A model generated the notes under the pieces. That model ran no database searches, had not been told where the DNA came from, and worked only from the letters and a program-made list of their open reading frames with translations. From PALSA-610 sp038213435 (GTDB taxonomy: Bacteria > Actinomycetota > Acidimicrobiia > IMCC26256 > PALSA-610), in the NCBI GenBank assembly GCA_038213435.1, contig JBBQTI010000064.1, positions 1 to 19,358 of the forward strand: a stretch of DNA of 19,358 nt, read 5' to 3'. Shown here piece after piece: positions 14,845-19,358 of the stretch (within the stretch, counting starts at the first letter, position 1; every line of letters starts with the position of its first letter). The position numbers and the translations under genes were made by a program.

Positions 14845-16115
14845 GTGGTAGCGGGCTCCGCGCTCAGCCAGAGGAAGCGCCGGGTGCCGGTGGTGACCCG
14901 GACGCGATGGTCGATACGGTAACCGACGACCCACACCGGCTCGGCGCCGACGACGACCGGCGCGGTCGCGCGCCGGGCCGCGGCGACCCCGGCCTCGGCC
15001 AGCGCGTCGTGCAGGAGCTTCGACCCACCTCCACCCAGAGGCCGGAACCTCTCGCCGGGCGCGGCCACCCGGACGACCACCGACGCGGGCACACGATCGG
15101 CATCGCACACCGCCCGCTCGCGCCCGTCGGGCCACGCAACCGGGGGCCCGTGCTCGATCCACGCCCCGATCTCGACGTCGCCGAAGCGGGCGTGACCCGG
15201 AAGCGAGAGGACGACGGGCGCAGTGTCGAGCCGCACTGGACCGACGCGCACGAGTCGTCCGCGGACGCGCTCGATCCGATCGCCGCCGGGTAGCTCCGCG
15301 GCGCGCACGTCGCCGCGCGCGACCGCGAGAACGCGCTCCACGGTGGCGACCGACGGAGGCGCCGGCTGCGCGAGCCACCGCCGAATGACGCGCCGCGCCA
15401 GTGCGCGCGGCAACGCGGCCACGGAGCCCGCGTTGTCGGGTTCGTGTTGCGACGCGAACGCGTCGAGCAGCTCGTCGTCGTCGCGCAGGAGCTCGGCCTG
15501 ACGGGCGAGCACCTCGACGAGATCGCGATCAGTTCCACCTTCGAGGCGGGGGATGACCTCGCGCCGCAACCACACGCGCCGGTGATGCAGCTCATCGTTC
15601 ATCGGGTCGTGCACGGGGGACAACGCCAGCCGCGCGCAGAGCTCGTGCGTCTCCCGACGTCTGGCCGCGAGCAGCGGCCGACGGACGAAGCCCCGCCGCA
15701 CGGCCATCCCCGACAACCCGGTCGCGGCCGCGCCGCGAAGCATCTGCAGCAACACGGTCTCCGCCTGGTCGTCGCGCGTGTGCGCGATGAGGATCGCCTC
15801 GGCGCCCAGCTCCGCCCGAATGCGCTCCAGCGCGCCATACCGCGCCTCCCGCGCACGGGATTCGAGATTCGGACCCGCGAGGAGATCGACGTGCGCGACA
15901 CGCGCCTGCGCGCCGAAGCGCGCCGCCGCCCGCTTCACGATCTCGGCGTCGTGACCAGTCCCCGGTCGCAGACCGTGATCGACGTAAACCGCGCACACGT
16001 CGAAGCCGTGATCACATGCGAGCGCGAGCAACGCCAACGAATCGGCCCCGCCGCTGCACCCGACGACGACGCGCGCGTCGACCGCGAGATCGTCGAGCGC
16101 CCCGGACAGATTCAC
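14841..16115 (-). CDS. tilS: tRNA(Ile)-lysidine synthetase
   Basis: A 424-residue ATP-dependent enzyme that attaches lysine to C34 of the CAU-anticodon tRNA-Ile, so that it reads AUA. The PP-loop SGGADS is at 21-26. YVDHGLRPGTGHDAE and AHTRDDQAETVLLQMLRGA (111-129) are the standard N-terminal signatures. The C-terminal domain ends with GERFRPLGGGGSKLLHDALAEAG, the typical TilS tRNA-binding region. The GTG at 16115 (VNLSGALDDL) overlaps the metalloprotease stop by 4 nt and is preferred over a longer reading. It is coupled to hpt downstream. Confidence 0.95.
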   Translation of the reverse strand: MNLSGALDDLAVDARVVVGCSGGADSLALLALACDHGFDVCAVYVDHGLRPGTGHDAEIVKRAAARFGAQARVAHVDLLAGPNLESRAREARYGALERIRAELGAEAILIAHTRDDQAETVLLQMLRGAAATGLSGMAVRRGFVRRPLLAARRRETHELCARLALSPVHDPMNDELHHRRVWLRREVIPRLEGGTDRDLVEVLARQAELLRDDDELLDAFASQHEPDNAGSVAALPRALARRVIRRWLAQPAPPSVATVERVLAVARGDVRAAELPGGDRIERVRGRLVRVGPVRLDTAPVVLSLPGHARFGDVEIGAWIEHGPPVAWPDGRERAVCDADRVPASVVVRVAAPGERFRPLGGGGSKLLHDALAEAGVAAARRATAPVVVGAEPVWVVGYRIDHRVRVTTGTRRFLWLSAEPATT

Positions 16116-17224
16116 ACGCGTGCGGCGTCGACGCGGGCGAGCCAACGGGCGGGCTCGTTGAGTTCCGCGACCGTCGGCAGGTTCTGCGGTGCGTGCCACA
16201 CGGCATCGAACGCCGGCCGGCCGCCGATCTCGTATACACCGCGCACGAAGCGCTCACCGACCTCGTACTGCCGCATCTTCTGCTCGATCCCGAGCAGCTT
16301 GTGCACCGCGCCCGTGATCCCCCCGATATTGCGCCGTTGCTGGAGCACGCGCGACATGCGCTCCTGCCCCGCGACATGATCGCGACCGAGATCGTCCATC
16401 ACCACGTTGCCGTGACCCTCGAGCACCGACATCAGCGCCTGCACTTGTCCGAGAACACCGCGCTGGGCCGGCGAGGCGAACAATCCGACGAGGCCGCCTT
16501 CGTCGAGGGGGTTGCGGCCGGCGCGCACCTCGTCGACCGCGCTGGATACCGCGCGCAGCATCGTGCGCGGATCGGGGTCGACGAGCTCGAGTGCTTCGCG
16601 CACCAGCCCGAGGAAGTACCCGCGCATCCAGGGAACGCCCGTGAACTGCGCCCGGTGCGTCACCTCGTGGATCGCGATCCACAACCGGAAGTCGTGCGGG
16701 CGGAAGGCGAAGCGTTTCTCGAGCGACAAGATGTTGGAGCCGACGTAGTAGACCGCATCACCGTGCGGTTCGCCGCGAGGGCCGCTCGCAACGGAGTCGG
16801 GGCCGCCGGGGACGAGCAGGTCGTACTGACCGAGCACTCGTTTCGCGAGATAGCCGAGCAGCCCGCCCATCTCGGTGGCCGCAATCCGCCGGCTCACGGG
16901 TGACAGCGGGTTGCGGGCCATGCGCGCCCCGAACCGTTGCATGAGCGGATCGAGGAGGGACCGCATCGACGAGATGTTCGACTCCACCCAGTCGCGCCGG
17001 TCGAGCACGCGCGCCGACGCGTGGTTCGGGACGCGCAGGCCGGTGTACCCGGCGACGAGGTCCTCGGCCCGGACGGTCAACGCGTCGAAGTCGGTCTGCA
17101 GCGAGGCCGCGAGGTAGGAGTCGGCGAGCGGATCGCGGCCGGCGACGAGCCGGGCGACGCGGCGGGCCGTGGCCCAGTCGACGGGATCGGGCGCCCGCCC
17201 TGCACCGTCTTCGGACTCACTCAC
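16112..17224 (-). CDS. DUF2342 zinc-dependent metalloprotease (Rv3626c-like)
   Basis: A 370-residue member of the actinobacterial DUF2342 family, annotated as zinc-dependent metalloprotease or as 'coenzyme F420 biosynthesis associated'. The zincin motif HEVTH is at 186-190 (IAIHEVTHRAQF). VLEGHGNVVMD (268-278) contains a conserved Glu/His pair that may supply the third zinc ligand. WVESNISSMRSLLDPLM (79-95) is another family stretch. No signal peptide or membrane segment is seen, so it is probably cytoplasmic. The substrate is unknown. The family commonly lies directly upstream of tilS and hpt in actinobacteria, as here. The GTG start overlaps the stop of the small membrane protein by 4 nt. 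Confidence 0.88.
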   Translation of the reverse strand: MSESEDGAGRAPDPVDWATARRVARLVAGRDPLADSYLAASLQTDFDALTVRAEDLVAGYTGLRVPNHASARVLDRRDWVESNISSMRSLLDPLMQRFGARMARNPLSPVSRRIAATEMGGLLGYLAKRVLGQYDLLVPGGPDSVASGPRGEPHGDAVYYVGSNILSLEKRFAFRPHDFRLWIAIHEVTHRAQFTGVPWMRGYFLGLVREALELVDPDPRTMLRAVSSAVDEVRAGRNPLDEGGLVGLFASPAQRGVLGQVQALMSVLEGHGNVVMDDLGRDHVAGQERMSRVLQQRRNIGGITGAVHKLLGIEQKMRQYEVGERFVRGVYEIGGRPAFDAVWHAPQNLPTVAELNEPARWLARVDAARV

Positions 17225-17487
17225 TTGCGGGGGCGACCCTTCGTCTCGAGCCGCCCGACCTTCACCCAGTAGAGGACGACGAGCTGGGCCATGACGCCGA
17301 AGAAGCCGATCGCGAGGAGCGGCGCGATCCAGTAGAACCAGAGCTTGCCGCCGCTGTGGTCGGCGAACACGTAGACCCCGAGCACCAGGCCCACCAGTCC
17401 GACGACCACGCCGATGATCAGCGCGCTGATGGTGGACGCCCGCACCATGCCTCCTCGACTCGGCGTGGCGCCCATCGTAGAAGCCAC
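17221..17487 (-). CDS. Small membrane protein with two transmembrane segments
   Basis: Not recognised as a named family. The 88-residue reading has a polar N-terminus (about 20 residues), a first hydrophobic helix (ALIIGVVVGLVGLVLGVYVF), a short loop, a second helix (WIAPLLAIGFFGVMAQLVVL) and a basic tail ending in KGRPRK. With short positive ends both termini are probably cytoplasmic. The start is ambiguous. GTG at 17487 has TACGAT exactly 6 nt upstream, fitting a leaderless mRNA. Alternatively ATG 17448 or GTG 17445 lies just after GAGGAGG, which is a good but very close ribosome site. It overlaps the metalloprotease gene by 4 nt and may help position that protein, but this is inference only. 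Confidence 0.7.
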   Translation of the reverse strand: MASTMGATPSRGGMVRASTISALIIGVVVGLVGLVLGVYVFADHSGGKLWFYWIAPLLAIGFFGVMAQLVVLYWVKVGRLETKGRPRK

Positions 17488-17505
17488 GCGCTCATCGTAG
17501 AAGCC
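17473..17505. repeat. 13-bp direct repeat with 20-bp spacing at the start of the small membrane gene
   Basis: CATCGTAGAAGCC occurs at 17473-17485 and again at 17493-17505. On the minus strand each copy contains CTACGATG. The upstream copy supplies the putative -10 TACGAT (17494-17499); the downstream copy lies in the first codons of the long reading. A small duplication of promoter/start DNA explains the ambiguous start. Confidence 0.85.
17494..17499 (-). promoter_or_regulatory. Probable -10 box (TACGAT) of leaderless transcript
   Basis: On the minus strand TACGAT plus 6 nt (GAGCGC) precedes GTG 17487. It would start a transcript for the two-TM protein, the metalloprotease, tilS, hpt and folE, separate from sigR-rsrA. 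Confidence 0.4.
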
Positions 17506-17520
17506 GACCCCGACCGTCGA

Positions 17521-17778
17521 TCACTCGGGGACCGGCTCGTCCGCCTCGATAATCCCGAGCGCGATGGCGATTCGGGCCTTGAGCTCGGCGGGCACGTCCT
17601 CCGCGCACTTCGACACGATCACGCGACGAAGGTCGATCTCGAAGGTGAATCCGTGCGCGCACGGCGGGCAATCGTCGAGGTGCCGAGTGATGGCGCGCCG
17701 CTTCCAGACGGTGAGCTCCCCGTCGAGGTATTCGTAGACGCGGAGGTGGGCATGTTCACAATCCATCGCGCTCGTCAC
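17521..17778 (-). CDS. rsrA: RsrA-type zinc anti-sigma factor (thiol-redox sensor)
   Basis: An 85-residue ZAS-family anti-sigma factor. HLDDCPPC (33-40) is the H-x3-C-x2-C zinc motif. Cys7, His33, Cys37, Cys40 and Cys58 sit at a constant offset of 4 from C11, H37, C41, C44 and C62 of Streptomyces RsrA, so both the zinc ligands and the disulfide-forming cysteines are kept. YEYLDGEL (15-22) is typical. In the known system reduced RsrA with zinc holds SigR; disulfide stress expels zinc and frees the sigma factor. The GTG start overlaps the sigR stop by 4 nt (GTGA), giving coupled translation and balanced amounts; longer readings run into sigR. Confidence 0.9.
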   Translation of the reverse strand: MTSAMDCEHAHLRVYEYLDGELTVWKRRAITRHLDDCPPCAHGFTFEIDLRRVIVSKCAEDVPAELKARIAIALGIIEADEPVPE

Positions 17779-18359
17779 CCCCCGGTCGCCGACTCGACTC
17801 GTGGCCGAAGGTTGTTGCGTTCGGCGTAATCCCACAACTTCTTCTGCAACGCCCTTCTTCCCCGGTGGATGCGACTCATCACGGTTCCGATGGGCACGTC
17901 GAGGATCTCTGCGATCTCCTTGTACGAGAAGCCTTCGACATCGGCCAGGATCACCGCCATGCGGAACTGCTCCGGAATCGACTCGAGTGCCTCTTTCACC
18001 TCCGAGTCGGGAATCCCCTCCATCACCTCGGCCTCAGGGGTGCGAGTGGCCTCGGCCGCCTCGAGACCGCCCAAGCGGCGGAAGATGTAGAAATCTTCCA
18101 CGTCGTCGAGGTCGACCTGGTCGGGTCGGCGCTTCTTCGCGCGGTACTGGTTGATGAAGGTGTTCGTGAGGATCTTGTACAGCCACGCCTTCAGGTTCGT
18201 GCCTTCGTGGAAGCCCTCGAATCCGCGGTAGGCGCGCAGGAACGTCTCCTGTACCAGGTCCTCGGCGTCGCTCGGATTGCGCGTCATGCGCAACGCGGCC
18301 GCGTAGAGGGCCGACATGTACGGCATCGCCTGCTCTGCAAACCCCGCCGGGTCGGCCAT
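17775..18359 (-). CDS. sigR: ECF RNA polymerase sigma factor, SigR/SigH type
   Basis: A 194-residue ECF sigma factor. Region 2 is about 13-80 (DAEDLVQETFLRAYRGFEGF, then WLYKILTNTFINQYRAKKR). Region 4 is about 121-175 with the helix-turn-helix in FSYKEIAEILDVPIGTVMSRIHRGRRAL. The inter-domain linker around 82-120 is acidic. The match to the SigR/SigH group and the RsrA gene directly downstream support a role in the thiol-oxidation response with mycothiol and thioredoxin. The ATG at 18359 has no Shine-Dalgarno but has TACCCT exactly 6 nt upstream, fitting a leaderless mRNA. A typical SigR autoregulatory promoter (GGGAAT and GTT) was not seen in the 50-nt gap. Confidence 0.9.
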   Translation of the reverse strand: MADPAGFAEQAMPYMSALYAAALRMTRNPSDAEDLVQETFLRAYRGFEGFHEGTNLKAWLYKILTNTFINQYRAKKRRPDQVDLDDVEDFYIFRRLGGLEAAEATRTPEAEVMEGIPDSEVKEALESIPEQFRMAVILADVEGFSYKEIAEILDVPIGTVMSRIHRGRRALQKKLWDYAERNNLRPRVESATGG

Positions 18360-18365
18360 GCCAGC

Positions 18366-18371
18366 AGGGTA
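18366..18371 (-). promoter_or_regulatory. Probable -10 box (TACCCT) of leaderless sigR transcript
   Basis: On the minus strand TACCCT plus 6 nt (GCTGGC) precedes the sigR ATG. No -35 consensus is evident. The spacing matches the other four putative leaderless starts. Confidence 0.5.
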
Positions 18372-18409
18372 CCCGGCGACCAGGACGATCCAGCCTCCGC
18401 CGCCCGGCT

Positions 18410-19204
18410 CTACCCGGAGGTCGCCGAGCTGAGGTCGTAGATCGTCGTTCCGCCGACGGTCTGCGCGGTGAAGTTCTGCTCCACCCACTGGGTGATGGCA
18501 CTCGACGTGCTCGCACCCGCGCCGCCACCTCCGGGACCGCCACCTCCGGGACCACCGCCTCCGGGACCACCGCCTCCGGCGATGAAGTAGTGGATCTCAC
18601 CGGCCCGGACGTACTTCTCGAACTGCGCGAGCGTGGGCGTCGGGTCGGTGCCGTTGAAGCCGCCGACCGCCATGATCGCCTGGCCGGATGCGAGCTGGTA
18701 ACCGGCCGCGTTGTTCGCGCCGACTGCCGCGGCAGTCCAGCGGAAGCCCGTGCTCTTCTCGAACAGCGCGGTGATCTGCGCGCTCGGATCCGAGCCGTTG
18801 AGGAGTCCGCCGGCCCCTCCGCGACCGCCACCGCCGAACCCGGGCGCACCGAATCCCGGGTTGAAGCCGCCCGGGTTTGTCCCGCCGAATCCGCCGGGGG
18901 GTGCACCGCGCGCGCCCGTGAAGCCGCGGTTTCCTCCGAGGCGCGGACCGATGCCACCGGGTCCGCCCGCGGCGCCGGCAGGCCCGGCGGTAGGCAGGGC
19001 GCCGGCGTTGGGGTGGGCGATGGTCGACAGCGTGTAGGCGGCCGGCGCCGCGAGGCCGAGCGTGACCGCCGCGATCGCGAGCACGACGCCGACGCGTCCG
19101 CGAAGGCTCGGTGAGATCGCGACGACGAGCGCGACACCGAGACCGCCCAGCAACATCGTGGTTCGCAACATCGGGAACCACGTCGGCGTGCGGTCCAAGA
19201 GCAC
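18410..19204 (-). CDS. C-terminal fragment of a GT39-type mannosyltransferase (probable pseudogene)
   Basis: A 264-residue reading that matches only the end of actinobacterial GT39/ArnT-like membrane glycosyltransferases, which use polyprenyl-phosphate sugars and are usually well over 500 residues. It has two hydrophobic helices (about 15-31 and 38-58), a Gly/Pro-rich linker (about 72-131), then the typical soluble C-terminal domain: WTAAAVGANNAAGYQLASGQ, AIMAVGGFNGTDPTPTLAQF, EIHYFIAGGG, and ITQWVEQNF...IYDLSS near the end. The GTG at 19204 is the first possible start. Codons upstream of it (TIGAIWAY) still look like the family, up to a TGA at 19229-19231, beyond which the resemblance stops. 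The catalytic N-terminal domain with its Asp-containing loop is absent. It is therefore probably a decayed remnant, though a free-standing C-domain protein cannot be excluded. It ends 50 nt before sigR. Confidence 0.65.
   Translation of the reverse strand: MLLDRTPTWFPMLRTTMLLGGLGVALVVAISPSLRGRVGVVLAIAAVTLGLAAPAAYTLSTIAHPNAGALPTAGPAGAAGGPGGIGPRLGGNRGFTGARGAPPGGFGGTNPGGFNPGFGAPGFGGGGRGGAGGLLNGSDPSAQITALFEKSTGFRWTAAAVGANNAAGYQLASGQAIMAVGGFNGTDPTPTLAQFEKYVRAGEIHYFIAGGGGPGGGGPGGGGPGGGGAGASTSSAITQWVEQNFTAQTVGGTTIYDLSSATSG
18531..18575 (-). repeat. 15-bp tandem repeat coding GGGGP
   Basis: Three consecutive units, CCGGGACCGCCACCT (18531-18545) and CCGGGACCACCGCCT (18546-18560 and 18561-18575), with a partial copy on each side, code a Gly-rich linker in the glycosyltransferase fragment. 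Such Gly-rich loops are common in the C-terminal domain of this family. Confidence 0.8.
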
Positions 19205-19231
19205 GTACGCCCAGATAGCCCCGATCGTTCA

Positions 19232-19358
19232 CGGGAACTGCTGAGTGGTGTTCAGCGTGCGTGAGAGCGCTTGACGGCGCGCTGTGCTCGGGCTTGTCGC
19301 GGTCCGCGAGCGACGCGAGCACGGTGGGGGCCGTGTCGGGACGTGTTCGGGCGTGCGT
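19232..19358. other. Right-end stretch with no recognised gene
   Basis: The 127 bp between the in-frame stop above the glycosyltransferase fragment and the window edge hold no ORF that resembles a protein family and no clear RNA or repeat. It could be the junction of the deletion that removed the 5' part of the glycosyltransferase gene. Confidence 0.4.

Noticed and set aside
19233..19255. SigR-type promoter (GGGAAC ... GTT) near the right end
   Set aside because: GTT follows after only 11 nt rather than about 18, and no gene starts downstream on the plus strand.
18597..19322. 241-codon minus-strand frame overlapping the glycosyltransferase fragment
   Set aside because: Out-of-frame reading; the recognisable family residues are in the 18410-19204 frame.

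Overview
The window is high-GC DNA from an actinobacterium. The signs are a SigR/RsrA-type thiol-redox sigma/anti-sigma pair, a DUF2342 zinc-dependent metalloprotease, frequent GTG starts, and a gene order resembling the lysS-panD-panC-folK-folB-folP-folE-hpt-tilS neighbourhood of Mycobacterium. The absence of several mycobacterial/streptomycete members of that cluster (ftsH, DUF3180) would fit a deeper lineage such as Acidimicrobiia, but this is inference. No tRNA, rRNA, CRISPR array or insertion sequence was seen.

Layout, left to right. (1) 1-1340: the 3' part of a SnoaL/NTF2-like gene (+) carrying an in-frame 15-bp tandem repeat, convergent with an alpha/beta-hydrolase gene (-) whose promoter region is an 18-bp tandem repeat. 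(2) 1341-10818, all on the minus strand and read right to left: folB, folK, DUF2520 Rossmann protein, panC, panD, nadB, nadC, coaX, lysS, an NAD-dependent epimerase and a degenerate PlsC-like acyltransferase. (3) 10859-12277: a lone plus-strand pyruvate kinase of divergent type, divergent from folB. (4) 12300-18359, minus strand: sigR, rsrA, a two-TM protein, DUF2342 metalloprotease, tilS, hpt, folE, folP, and a dual-specificity-phosphatase-like protein lacking the catalytic cysteine. (5) 18410-19358: the C-terminal fragment of a GT39-type mannosyltransferase, probably a remnant, then about 130 bp with no recognisable content.

The genes form a cofactor block. Folate: FolE, FolB, FolK and FolP cover GTP to dihydropteroate except the pyrophosphate/phosphate removal step. 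CoA: PanD, PanC and CoaX. NAD: NadB and NadC, with NadA not in the window. Purine salvage (Hpt) and translation (TilS, LysS) are interleaved. PanD and NadB both consume L-aspartate and are adjacent.

The minus-strand genes are tightly packed. Eleven junctions are 4-base GTGA or ATGA overlaps and one is a 1-base TGATG overlap, which fixes most starts. Five genes without an upstream overlap (hydrolase, sigR, the two-TM protein, folP, folB) carry a TANNNT hexamer exactly 6 nt before the start codon, the signature of leaderless transcripts in actinobacteria.

The most notable observations are the Cys-to-Asn phosphatase-like protein in the folate operon, the pyruvate kinase with Arg at the catalytic Lys and Lys at the K+-dependence position, the consistent leaderless promoters, the two tandem-repeat arrays at the left end, and the loss of ftsH from its usual place between hpt and folE.
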